A stretch of DNA of 64,000 bases from UM-FILTER-33-9 sp964530235. Its GTDB lineage: Bacteria > Patescibacteriota > Microgenomatia > UBA1406 > GWC2-37-13. The notes under the pieces were generated by a model. The model was not told where the DNA came from. It did no database searches and was given only the letters and a program-made list of their open reading frames with translations. Both the position numbers and the translations under genes were made by a program. Shown here in pieces: positions 1 to 8,320 of this stretch (its first letter is position 1; each line of letters opens with the position of its first letter). The DNA lies in NCBI GenBank assembly GCA_964530235.1, contig CAZGYB010000003.1:1-64000 (forward strand), in the 5' to 3' direction.

Positions 1-1512
1 CCGACTTTGTTGGCTTGACGGGCGGTGTGTGCAAGAGGCAAGAACGTATTCACCGCAACGTGACTGATTTACGATTACTACCAATTCCGCGTTCATGGGG
101 TCGAGTTGCAGACCCCAATCCCCACTGAGAATGGATTTAAGGGATTTGCTCCGTCTTGCGACGTGGCAAAACCCGTTGTTCCCTTCATTGTAACATGTGT
201 GTAGCCCAAGGTATAAGGACCATGCTGACTTGACGTCTGTCCCTCCTTCCTTCCCGACAAAGTCGGGACCGTTTCTTGTGACAAATATAACACAAGATGG
301 GGGTTGCGCTCGTTGTCCCACTTAAGGGCACTCCTCACGGAACGAGCTGACGACAGCCATGCAGCACCTGTTCCAACCTTCTTGCGAATTTCCTCTATTT
401 CTAGAGAATAGAACGTTGGGATGTCAAACCTTGGTGAGGTTCTTCGGTTCGTATCGAATTGAACCACATGTTCCACTGGTTGTGTGCCTCCCCGCCAATT
501 CCTTTGAGTTTTAACCTTGCGGTCGTACTCCCCAGGCGGTCTGCTTAACGGGTTACCTTTCCCACACGATCCGACGAAACGTCGGATCATGCAGGTAGCA
601 GACATTCGTTTAGGGCTAGGACTACGCAGGTCTCTAATCTGCTTCGCTCCCCTAGCTTTCGTGTCTCAGTGTCAGTAATCTGCCAGGAACTTGTCTTCAC
701 CATTGGTGTTCCCCAAGGTATCAACGCATATCACTACTCCTCCTTGAGTTCCAGTTCCCCTTCAGAAAACTCTAGTTTAACAGTTTTATAACCAATTCCA
801 ATGTTGAGCATCGGAATTTAAGAAATAACTTATCAAACCACCTACACGACCCTTTACGCCCAATAAAACCGGATAACGCTTGAAGCCCACGTATTACCGA
901 CGCTTCTGGCACGCAGTTAGCGGCTCCTTTCTAGCAGGGTACCGTCAAGTCCGACGTAACGTCGGACCTTCTTCCCCTGCCACAGTAGTTTACACTCCGA
1001 AGAGCTTATTCCTACACGCGGCGTCGCGCGGTCAGACTTTCGTCCATTGCCGACTATTCCTGATTGCTGCCTCCCGTAGGAGTGGGGGCCGTGTCTCAGT
1101 CCCCCTCTGGCTAACCATCCTCTCAGATTAGCTACCCGTCATAGGCTTGGTAAGCCGTTACCTTACCAACTACCTGATAGGACATAGGCCTATCCCTTGG
1201 CGAACAGTTACGTTCTTTACCCCGACGTGACGTCGGGGACTATAGAGTATTACTCCTGCTTTCGCTGGACTATTCTCTACCGAGGGGCAAGTTCCTATGC
1301 ATTACTCAGCCGTCCGCCGCTCACTCACACTTCGCACGAGAGAGTCTAAAGTCCATTAAGTCCTTAAAGTCCATAAAGTAGTATGTATTTATAGACTTGA
1401 TAGACTTTTGGCTTTACAGACTGTCTAGTGCGAAGCATAAATGGCGCTCGACTTGCATATCTCAAGCACGCCGCTAGCGTTCATCCTGAGCCAGGATCAA
1501 ACTCTTAAAAAA
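1..1512 (-). rRNA. rrs: 16S ribosomal RNA, 3' end cut by window
   Basis: The complement carries a perfect 27F site at 1486-1505 near the 5' end and the 1392R region (gacgggcggtgtgtgcaag) at 18-36, so about 120 nt of the 3' end lie outside the window. The 5' end at about 1512 is estimated from the 27F position. The span is roughly 90 nt longer than E. coli over the same interval, and most of the excess sits in an enlarged V1 hairpin (about 1327-1437). The 530 loop, 790 loop and h28 carry base changes that preserve pairing. Four helix tips carry near-identical CCGAC/GTCGG hairpins. No intron-like insertion was seen apart from the V1 extension. The small ORFs in this interval are not genes. Confidence 0.97.
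1327..1437 (-). repeat. Enlarged 16S V1 hairpin built of repeated AGTC words
   Basis: The outer stem pairs cttcgcac near 1330 with gtgcgaag near 1428. Inside, AGTC recurs at 1343, 1350, 1359 and 1368, with a degenerate copy at 1377. GACT recurs on the other arm at 1394, 1403 and 1419, with a degenerate GGCT near 1411. The two arms are inverted, degenerate word arrays with 7-9 nt spacing. It is probably an rRNA expansion segment, because the flanks read as normal 16S. Confidence 0.75.
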
Positions 1513-1592
1513 ACAGACACCTTTAGGCATCTGTTGTAATCTGTTACCAATACTTTCAGTTTGGTAACCATCGGGCGCCGTATGGTGCCCGA
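1512..1592 (-). promoter_or_regulatory. 16S leader hairpins
   Basis: Three consecutive stem-loops lie just upstream of the mature 16S 5' end: aacaga/tctgtt (1512-1535), gttaccaa/ttggtaac (1543-1568, 8 bp), and tcgggcgcc/ggtgcccga (1571-1592). They are likely part of the leader folding and processing signals. The processing role is inferred. Confidence 0.55.
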
Positions 1593-1630
1593 CCTAACCC
1601 GTTTAATGAACAAAAACATAGCTTATGAAT

Positions 1631-1642
1631 TGTTAAAGAGCA
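1631..1642 (-). promoter_or_regulatory. boxA antitermination site of the 16S leader
   Basis: On the minus strand this reads TGCTCTTTAACA, matching the classical rRNA boxA. It lies between the promoter and the 16S, where NusB/NusE and the antitermination complex load on rRNA transcripts. A nusB gene is present at 19200-19559. Confidence 0.85.
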
Positions 1643-1658
1643 AAAAGAAGCAAACTCC

Positions 1659-1687
1659 ATTATATGTATTCGTATACCAAAAGTCAA
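1659..1687 (-). promoter_or_regulatory. rRNA promoter for 16S
   Basis: TTGACT (1682-1687) and TATAAT (1659-1664) are separated by exactly 17 nt on the minus strand. Predicted initiation is near 1652, with boxA immediately downstream. The promoter sits in the gap right after the mreB stop codon. Confidence 0.88.
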
Positions 1688-1701
1688 GACGATGTTGTTA
1701 G

Positions 1702-2763
1702 CTATCGTTTTAGTGAAAGCACTTTTTTCAGCAGGTGATTTGATTTTTCAAGTGTGATTAGTCCATTAATGGTTGCATCTGCAAAGTTTTGCGCCCTGGT
1801 TACTGGAATTTTAAGCTCGGTATGAAAAAAATCTTCGACACCGTGAATTGAAGCCAACTGGCCGGTTAAAGTTATTCCCGATTCATAAATACCGTCAACG
1901 ATTTCAGGTGGAGAAAGTTCAATAAGCTCCTTTGTCGCATCAACAATTAGGTTGAAAGTATTTATCAGCGATTCTTTCAGTTCATTTGAGGTAACTTTTA
2001 CCGACTTTGGGAGACCGTTTTCTAATGATTTTCCCCGAACGAGTTGAACTTTTTCTTCTCCGTCAAAGCGGAATGTTTCTTTTTTTAGTTTCTCACAGGT
2101 TGCTTCGCCAAGCAGAAGTCCGTGTTTCAAATAAATATAATTTGCAATCTGTTTATCCATGTATTCTCCGGCGGTTCTTAAGCTTTTATTTCCAACAATT
2201 CCTCCTCCGCTGATAATGCTGATTTCAATGAGTCCTCCTCCCATGTCAATAATGAGAGTCGGCTTATGTGAAAAAATATCAAACCCGCATCCAGCAGCAG
2301 TTGCCAGTGGTTTTTCTACAAGAAATACTTGAGAGCACCCCGCTTTCAATACTACTTCTTCCACTGCTTTTTGTTCAATCTCGGTCGCGTTAAGAGGATA
2401 TACCGTTAATGCAGAGATTGACGGTTTTAAAATCGCGAGTTGTTGTACATAAGGGCTGATTGATTTTTGAATACTGTATGTTGATATAGCTACCTGTGCA
2501 TCAAAGTCAGAAACGATTCCATTAATCATTGGTCGGACGATCTTAATGAAAGGAGGCGTTTTTCCAAAAATATGTTTTGCCTCACTCCCAAAAAAAATAT
2601 AATCTTTTGTTTGCATGTTGTACGCAAGATATGTTGGCTCCTTAAATACCGTGCCTTTCTCCTTTATTGCGATTCGCATATATGAGGTACCGGAGTCAAT
2701 AAAGAGGCGAATAGAATGTAAAAAAGGGAGTTTTATCTCAAAAAGCTTCTGCAATATGCTCAT
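1702..2763 (-). CDS. mreB: MreB-like rod-shape actin homologue
   Basis: The 353-residue protein has the actin-fold landmarks in order: phosphate-1 loop FIDSGTS near residue 22, the MreB segment GSEAKHIFGKTPPFIKIVRPM, phosphate-2 loop IIDMGGG near residue 171, and the adenosine loop GITLTGQ near residue 296. Family members polymerise under the membrane and guide lateral wall synthesis. The usual GGGTTDIA is GGGLIEIS here, so it is a divergent MreB. No mreC, mreD or rodA follows it; the next unit on the strand is the 16S rRNA, whose promoter starts 15 nt after the stop. The length is normal for MreB. Cell-shape function is inferred from homology. Confidence 0.88.
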   Translation of the reverse strand: MSILQKLFEIKLPFLHSIRLFIDSGTSYMRIAIKEKGTVFKEPTYLAYNMQTKDYIFFGSEAKHIFGKTPPFIKIVRPMINGIVSDFDAQVAISTYSIQKSISPYVQQLAILKPSISALTVYPLNATEIEQKAVEEVVLKAGCSQVFLVEKPLATAAGCGFDIFSHKPTLIIDMGGGLIEISIISGGGIVGNKSLRTAGEYMDKQIANYIYLKHGLLLGEATCEKLKKETFRFDGEEKVQLVRGKSLENGLPKSVKVTSNELKESLINTFNLIVDATKELIELSPPEIVDGIYESGITLTGQLASIHGVEDFFHTELKIPVTRAQNFADATINGLITLEKSNHLLKKVLSLKR

Positions 2764-2801
2764 GAATACGGATGAATAAGTGAATTATGTATAATAAATT
2801 T

Positions 2802-2831
2802 ATTATATACTTCTTGTATTTACATTTGCAA
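2802..2831 (-). promoter_or_regulatory. Promoter upstream of mreB
   Basis: TTGCAA (2826-2831), 18-nt spacer and TATAAT (2802-2807) on the minus strand, with a leader of about 35 nt before the mreB ATG at 2763. Confidence 0.6.
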
Positions 2832-2898
2832 ACTCTATGTATTCGGTTGAGTGTATCTCACCGGATAGTAGGCTAACTATTTTAAAAGTCAATCCAGT

Positions 2899-5079
2899 AT
2901 GATCCAACAAATCTTGGGACTCCTTTACAATCTGCTTTTTTTTCTTACTCCCCTGATTATGTATGGAAAGACCTCTGAACTTTTTGAGTTCAATAAAATG
3001 ATTTGGATATATTTTTGTTCTGTAAGTGTTGCGATGATTCTTATGCTTCAATGGGTCCTCACAAGAAAAGTACCGTTAAAACGGACTTTTTTAGACATTC
3101 CCATTCTTATTTTTTTTGTTTCTCAAGCGGTCTCAACTTTATTTTCTATTGATCTTCACACCTCTTTTTTCGGTTATTATGGCAGGTTTAATGGAGGGTT
3201 GTGGTCAATAATTGCTTTTATAGTGCTCTACTATGGTTTTGTTTATTTTCTTTCGTTAGTTGAAAATAAAAAAAGCGCAGTGTTTCAAATTCTTCAGGTT
3301 TCACTATTGTCTTCATTGTTTTCAATTCTGTGGGCAATACCCGGGAAGTTTGGCCATGATTTAAGCTGTTTAGTATTTGTCGGTGAGTTTAATAATGCCT
3401 GTTGGACAGTACAGTTCAACCCGGCGGTACGTGTTTTCTCCACACTTGGACAACCAAACTGGTTTGGGGCATATCTTGCAGTTCACTTTTTTATCGGTCT
3501 TTTTTTTGTATTTAGAGATAAAGACAAAAATTCAAAGTTTACACAGTGTCTTTATCTTTTCTATGTAATTCTTAATTTTATAATGATTTTGTTTACCCGA
3601 TCTCGTTCTGCAATCATTCCTGTCCTTGTAGGTGTTGTTTTGTTTGTTGGTTTATGTCTGCTACGCGCATTCTTAAAAAAAACTGAGTTGATTAATACTT
3701 TAATAATGGCCTTGGTTATATTTGTTTCTGTATTTGCAAGTCTTGTGGTTTTTAAAACAGGTATTGAAAAAGTGGACAGGCTATTTATGTACAAAACATA
3801 TGTTCAATTGTTTTCTGGACGTCAGAGTCCGGATAAACAAGAACAGACTCAAAGTGTAAGGCAGGATGAGTTTGTTGTTGGTGGTGTTACCGATTCGTTA
3901 GATATTCGAAGAATCGTATGGAAGGGCGCAATTGAGTTGGGAAAAAAATATCCGCTGTTTGGGACCGGAGTTGAAACATTTGCATACGCCTACTATTTTG
4001 TTCGTCCGCAGGAACATAATTTAACCTCTGAATGGGATTATCTTTACAACAAAGCCCATAATGAATTCCTCAACTATTATGCCACGACTGGACTATTTGG
4101 ATTGGCTACATATCTTGTTTTGATTGGCTGTGTGGTTTTTCTTTTTTTCCGAACAACCTGGAAAACAAAAGCAGACAGCGATATTCCATTGTTGTTGACT
4201 GCACTCTTTTTTGCGTACGGATGCATTCAAATTACCAATCTGTTTGGCTTTTCAACAACCACTATTAACATACTTTTTTATTTACTTCCGGTTATCCCAC
4301 TGATCCTACCGGTTAAAGAGCAGCCTGATAAGTCAGTTGAAAAACATCGAACGCCCCTCACTTACTCAACGCTTACCGCATGCGCTTTTGTAATTATTCC
4401 CTATATTCTGATTATCATTTTTCTGTTAAATTACTGGTTTGCCGATACAAAGTACGCAATGGCTGATACGTATATGAAGATGAATGACTTTACGACCTCT
4501 ACCACTTTATTTGAAGAAGCCCTGAACATACATTACGAACATGTATTTGAGGACAAACTTTCAAATAGTTTTGCGAATATGGCTTTTATAGCTTCATACC
4601 AAAAAGATAAAGAAAAAGCAGAAGAGTATATGAAAAAGGCAAAGCTATTTAATGGAAAATCCCTTGACGCATCGCCGTACAACATTGTGTATTATAAAAC
4701 TGCAGCGAAAAACAGCTATTTGTTTTATCAGATCTCATTGAATCGGCAGTACATAGAAGATGGTTTACAAGCCCTTGAAAAAGCCAAAAAAATAGCTCCA
4801 ACAGACTCCAAAATTACCTATTATCTTGCAACATACTACTCAATGCTCTATGACGAAGAGACAAACAATTCTAAAAAAAAGAACTACCAAAATCGCGCCC
4901 TTCTAGCGATAGATGAATGTATCGTTCAAAAACCAAATTATATTGACTCGTATGTTTTAAAAGGACAGTTATTTAAAAAATTCGGGATGACAAAACAAGC
5001 TCGAGAAGTATTTGAATTTGCACTGAAAAAACTTGACCCAAAACATGATGTTATTTTAAAGGAACTCAATTCACTCTGA
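2899..5079 (+). CDS. O-antigen ligase-like membrane protein with C-terminal TPRs
   Basis: This 726-residue protein has about a dozen hydrophobic segments in residues 1-500 and a soluble helical tail with TPR-like repeats (about 520-720, e.g. ALEKAKKIAPTDSKITYYLA). The Wzy_C/O-antigen ligase signature is visible as an RSRSAI segment followed by KAHNEFLNYYATTGLFGL, the conserved periplasmic loop with its His. Family members transfer lipid-linked glycans to acceptors, including pilins (PglL/TfpO type). It sits beside two pilin genes and a second glycosyltransferase-like membrane protein, so a role in pilin or surface glycosylation is plausible but inferred. Its 3' end overlaps the convergent pilin gene by 9 bp. 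An alternative is a polysaccharide polymerase. Confidence 0.75.
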   Translation: MIQQILGLLYNLLFFLTPLIMYGKTSELFEFNKMIWIYFCSVSVAMILMLQWVLTRKVPLKRTFLDIPILIFFVSQAVSTLFSIDLHTSFFGYYGRFNGGLWSIIAFIVLYYGFVYFLSLVENKKSAVFQILQVSLLSSLFSILWAIPGKFGHDLSCLVFVGEFNNACWTVQFNPAVRVFSTLGQPNWFGAYLAVHFFIGLFFVFRDKDKNSKFTQCLYLFYVILNFIMILFTRSRSAIIPVLVGVVLFVGLCLLRAFLKKTELINTLIMALVIFVSVFASLVVFKTGIEKVDRLFMYKTYVQLFSGRQSPDKQEQTQSVRQDEFVVGGVTDSLDIRRIVWKGAIELGKKYPLFGTGVETFAYAYYFVRPQEHNLTSEWDYLYNKAHNEFLNYYATTGLFGLATYLVLIGCVVFLFFRTTWKTKADSDIPLLLTALFFAYGCIQITNLFGFSTTTINILFYLLPVIPLILPVKEQPDKSVEKHRTPLTYSTLTACAFVIIPYILIIIFLLNYWFADTKYAMADTYMKMNDFTTSTTLFEEALNIHYEHVFEDKLSNSFANMAFIASYQKDKEKAEEYMKKAKLFNGKSLDASPYNIVYYKTAAKNSYLFYQISLNRQYIEDGLQALEKAKKIAPTDSKITYYLATYYSMLYDEETNNSKKKNYQNRALLAIDECIVQKPNYIDSYVLKGQLFKKFGMTKQAREVFEFALKKLDPKHDVILKELNSL

Positions 5080-5622
5080 TTCGTCGCTGATTGTCGGGAG
5101 GGGGGTTATGTTTGAACTTGAAACAGTATAGTTGCACACAGAACATCCGCATGATGTCGGAGCTCCGGTAAATCCCGAATGACTCACGCCTTCTCCGGTA
5201 TCATCTTTGTTTTCAATACAGGAAAACAAACGATAATATGTTCCAAGACTATCAGTGGTGTAAACATACTCATAACTCGGGTTTGGCTCATCCGGAAGCC
5301 TGCCCATATACATTTTTCCAGAGGCGGTGTCAATAAAGGCTTTCTTACGCCGGATAAATCCCTCAGGGCTGACGATATGGTTCGTTATTTCATACTCATC
5401 TGCCGGGATGGGAGGATAGGATCGTTTATCCTCATAATAGGTTTCAAGAACCTGGCGAAGTAGGGCCAGGTCTGCCTTCCGTTTTGCGTCTCTCCCCCGT
5501 TTTAAGGTTGAGGTAAAGTTGCCGATAATAAGCAGTGCAAGCGACGAAACGATCATCATTACCACAATAAGCTCGATGAGGGTAAACGATTCCGTTTTTT
5601 TTACTAACTGAAAAGTTTTCAC
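5071..5622 (-). CDS. Type IV pilin-like / pseudopilin protein
   Basis: 183 residues with a class III prepilin leader: a short basic N-terminus, the cleavage region ESFTLIELIVVMM with Glu at +5, then a hydrophobic helix. The following segment, RGRDAKRKADLALLRQVLE, is typical of the pilin alpha1 helix in this scaffold's pilins. The C-terminal half carries four to five Cys that could form disulfides. It would be processed by a PilD-type peptidase that is not in the window. It lies between the ligase-like gene and the DUF2723 gene. Confidence 0.85.
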   Translation of the reverse strand: MKTFQLVKKTESFTLIELIVVMMIVSSLALLIIGNFTSTLKRGRDAKRKADLALLRQVLETYYEDKRSYPPIPADEYEITNHIVSPEGFIRRKKAFIDTASGKMYMGRLPDEPNPSYEYVYTTDSLGTYYRLFSCIENKDDTGEGVSHSGFTGAPTSCGCSVCNYTVSSSNITPLPTISDESE

Positions 5623-5680
5623 GTAAACTTCATTGTATACTTTTTTTTAATGAAATGTCACTTTCTTTGTTTCGTCTGAA

Positions 5681-7657
5681 TCATTTTTGAGAATTATTGA
5701 GATATTCCTTTAGTTCTTTGAATCTTTTATTTTGAAGGTCGCAGGTATTGAAGTAGTGAGTAAGAGAATTGGAATATTCTTGTGTTTGAGTCATCTGCTC
5801 CAGAGTTAAATCCTCCACATATTGTTTTGCCTCAGAACATTTTTGCTGTTCCACAAGTAGATTGAGTAAAATAATGCGAGTTGTGAGGTCTTTTGTTCTG
5901 TATTTTGAATAGATTGTCTTAACTACTGTTGTTGCCTCATTTTTGTAACCAGCTGCAAAGAGATACTTGCTGTAGCTCATATATGCTTTGAGGTACTCAT
6001 CCTGAACGTCTTTTGCATGAAGTATGTTTTTGGCATATTTGTCTAGTTGAGGAATTGTGTATACACGAGTCCATAAACGTTTATTTTCTTTTAGCAGATT
6101 CGCTTGGTCTTTTTTCATATCTTCATATGTCGGGTAATACTTCCATAATAGTCCATACGGCTTCCATGAATCGGTGGCAACCGGCGTTTCAAAGTAAATG
6201 CCGTTTTTGTTATTTCCTCTGAGAAAAGCATTGACGAATTGTGATGATTTAACCGGATATTTGGGAAGAACGAGATTCTGGTACTTTTGTTTTAAATACT
6301 TCTGATAATGGGGTTTATCCATGAGAAGTAAAAAAAGAAAGGTAAGGTCCGATCGGAATTTTTCTTTTTCAAAAAGATAGTATGAAGGAAAATAACTATT
6401 ATCAAAGCCTATTTGGATGATAGCATTTTTCGGAGGGGTATTGAGCAGATCCATTGCATATGTTTCAAAAACGTTGAAATGTTTAACCTGCTGAATTATT
6501 TTGTAGTTTTGAATGAATACTACTAATACGAATAACACAGGAAACATTGCTGGTAAAAACCGTACCGCTTTTTTTAGCGCGGGATGAGAAATGAGGGGAG
6601 TAACTTTTTGGATTATGAATGTGGAGCAACTTGCAAATCCAAAACCGAGAGGAATAATCAATACAGCGTATAACGGTATGAGAAATCTTTCATACATTGC
6701 CAGGGTGAATGAACGTGATAGTCGGAAGTTTGAATAGAAATAAAAAAGTATATGAGCAATACTTGTCAGAGCGACAAATAAAAAGAGTTCTTTATTTTTT
6801 TTGTGAAGGGTTAAAAAACCAAGAGCAATAAAAACCAGGCCAATAAAACGGAAGTCATGAAAAACAAACACGAAAAAAGAAAAGGTATCAAATAACTGAT
6901 TAAACATGTCCCATGTTGATCCTCCGTATGCTTTAAATGTTCCATACATCGAACGGGTAATGAGTCTAAAAAATCCTTGGACTGTTTGAGCATTTTCCCA
7001 GTCAATGATTGCGCCTAGTCTACTGATTATCGGAGGGTATGCATAAAAGGATATGCCCAAAATAAATACTAACAGGAGTAATAATTTTTGACGTCTATGG
7101 ACTGATCGTAAAGTTTTTACGATGTTGCTTTTTAAGAGTAAATAGATCCATCCGGGAAGAAAGAGAATAAAGGTATGATGATGAGAAATCTGCAGTCCAA
7201 GGAGAAATATGATAGTTCTAAGAAAGCGGATATGCTTGGTTTTACGATACCGAATAACAGTATATGTGGCAAAAAGGGCAAGACAAGCATGGAGTGTAAA
7301 GACTTCCGGTAAGAGAGAATAAAGCCACACGGGAAACAAAAAAATATAAAGAGTCGAAGCAATCAAAGAAATAAATCGGCTAACTTTCAGTTCACTGAGT
7401 ATTTTGTATAAAATATAGGATGAAACTACGGTTGAAAATGAGGAAATGAGACTGATTCTCCAGGAAGGAATTGAAAACGGTACAAGACGAACGATCAAAT
7501 TTGATATAACTGTGAAAAATGGATACCCCGGCGGGTGAGGGATACCCCAAATTGATCCGGTCAAAGCAAATTCTGCGCTATCTCCTCCGAATAAATGAAG
7601 AGCTGATCGAAATGCAAGGAACAAAAAAATAAAGGCAAAATAAATGAATATGAACAT
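5681..7657 (-). CDS. DUF2723-type polytopic membrane protein (glycosyltransferase-like)
   Basis: The N-terminus has a membrane segment followed by GGDSAEFALTGSIWGIPHPPGYP, the hallmark of DUF2723 proteins, which resemble protein O-mannosyltransferases (GT-C fold). About ten further membrane segments reach residue 400, followed by a soluble TPR-like helical tail. I start it at the ATG at 7657 (658 aa). A longer frame opens at 7738, but it runs through a strong intrinsic terminator (7673-7700) and into the preceding pilin gene, so that start is unlikely. No Shine-Dalgarno is visible. Together with the ligase-like protein at 2899-5079 it suggests a pilus or surface glycosylation module. The substrate is unknown. 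Confidence 0.8.
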   Translation of the reverse strand: MFIFIYFAFIFLFLAFRSALHLFGGDSAEFALTGSIWGIPHPPGYPFFTVISNLIVRLVPFSIPSWRISLISSFSTVVSSYILYKILSELKVSRFISLIASTLYIFLFPVWLYSLLPEVFTLHACLALFATYTVIRYRKTKHIRFLRTIIFLLGLQISHHHTFILFLPGWIYLLLKSNIVKTLRSVHRRQKLLLLLVFILGISFYAYPPIISRLGAIIDWENAQTVQGFFRLITRSMYGTFKAYGGSTWDMFNQLFDTFSFFVFVFHDFRFIGLVFIALGFLTLHKKNKELFLFVALTSIAHILFYFYSNFRLSRSFTLAMYERFLIPLYAVLIIPLGFGFASCSTFIIQKVTPLISHPALKKAVRFLPAMFPVLFVLVVFIQNYKIIQQVKHFNVFETYAMDLLNTPPKNAIIQIGFDNSYFPSYYLFEKEKFRSDLTFLFLLLMDKPHYQKYLKQKYQNLVLPKYPVKSSQFVNAFLRGNNKNGIYFETPVATDSWKPYGLLWKYYPTYEDMKKDQANLLKENKRLWTRVYTIPQLDKYAKNILHAKDVQDEYLKAYMSYSKYLFAAGYKNEATTVVKTIYSKYRTKDLTTRIILLNLLVEQQKCSEAKQYVEDLTLEQMTQTQEYSNSLTHYFNTCDLQNKRFKELKEYLNNSQK

Positions 7658-7672
7658 AAGGATATATGATAA

Positions 7673-7700
7673 CAAAAAAAAGCCGGCTTGCGCCGGCTTT
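7673..7700 (-). terminator. Intrinsic terminator after pilin 7717-8259
   Basis: On the minus strand a perfect GCCGGC-GCAA-GCCGGC hairpin is followed by eight Ts, about 20 nt after the pilin stop codon. It isolates the abundant pilin message from the downstream membrane gene. Confidence 0.9.
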
Positions 7701-7716
7701 CGCTTAAATTTCTTTT

Positions 7717-8259
7717 TTAGCGAACGCACCACAAACATACACCTGAAGTACCGGAACCTGCTGCATTGGGGCAGTCAGTGGTTTCAACAACTTCACCGTT
7801 AGCAGATCCAAATTTTGTATTTGCATCAAGCTTAAATGATTTTGCCTGAGGTGCATAACACACCGATACTTTGTAATCAGATGAGCCGTTTAGACCGGTA
7901 ATATAAATTCTATCGAGTTGAGTACCCGCCAGCTTGGTAAAATCGCTTTTCAACTCACCAGCGTCAACAATATTTTGAATAAAAGTACTACCCTCTGGAG
8001 ACATATTAGTTCCAGAACCAATGAGTGTCCAAGGAATTGTTCCTGTTGTGCTAAAAGGAAGGACTCCTCCCTTTAACGCGGAATATCTTATTGCTCCCCC
8101 ATGAATTTCAGCTACAGTGTTTCTTACACCCGTGTCAGTCCCTTTACGAATCTGTTCAAGCGGGTCAAGAGCAGCAAGAAGTGCAACTGCTAAAGCTCCT
8201 AAAAGTGCAATAACAATAAGTAACTCGATCAGGGTAAAGCCCAACTTTAATTTTTTCAT
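7717..8259 (-). CDS. Type IV pilin, candidate major subunit
   Basis: 180 residues from the ATG at 8259: MKKLKLGFTLIELLIVIALL, a textbook prepilin leader with a Glu at +5, then a long hydrophobic helix ending in DPLEQIRKG. A longer frame begins at 8298, but its first codons coincide with a TTGACA -35 box, so the 8259 start is preferred. It has its own promoter and a strong terminator and is directly downstream of pilC, which fits the highly expressed major pilin. That status is inferred. Two C-terminal Cys pairs (TTDCPN, VCLWC) may form disulfides. Confidence 0.88.
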   Translation of the reverse strand: MKKLKLGFTLIELLIVIALLGALAVALLAALDPLEQIRKGTDTGVRNTVAEIHGGAIRYSALKGGVLPFSTTGTIPWTLIGSGTNMSPEGSTFIQNIVDAGELKSDFTKLAGTQLDRIYITGLNGSSDYKVSVCYAPQAKSFKLDANTKFGSANGEVVETTDCPNAAGSGTSGVCLWCVR

Positions 8260-8269
8260 ATTTACTAAT

Positions 8270-8298
8270 ACATTACTGAAACTATCAATCATTGTCAA
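8270..8298 (-). promoter_or_regulatory. Promoter of the 7717-8259 pilin
   Basis: A perfect TTGACA (8293-8298) with a 17-nt spacer to a weak -10, TAATGT (8270-8275). The predicted leader is only about 4 nt long. Confidence 0.55.
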
Positions 8299-8320
8299 GA
8301 GGTATTTGCTTCGGTTGAAT

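Noticed and set aside
1327..1437. Self-splicing intron in 16S
   Set aside because: The extra sequence is a repeat hairpin at a variable-region tip with no group I or II core and no endonuclease ORF.
1..1512. Protein-coding ORFs at 93-605 and 880-1131
   Set aside because: They lie within clear 16S rRNA.
2803..3051. 82-codon minus-strand ORF
   Set aside because: It lies over the mreB promoter and the N-terminus of the ligase-like gene, and has no protein-like composition.
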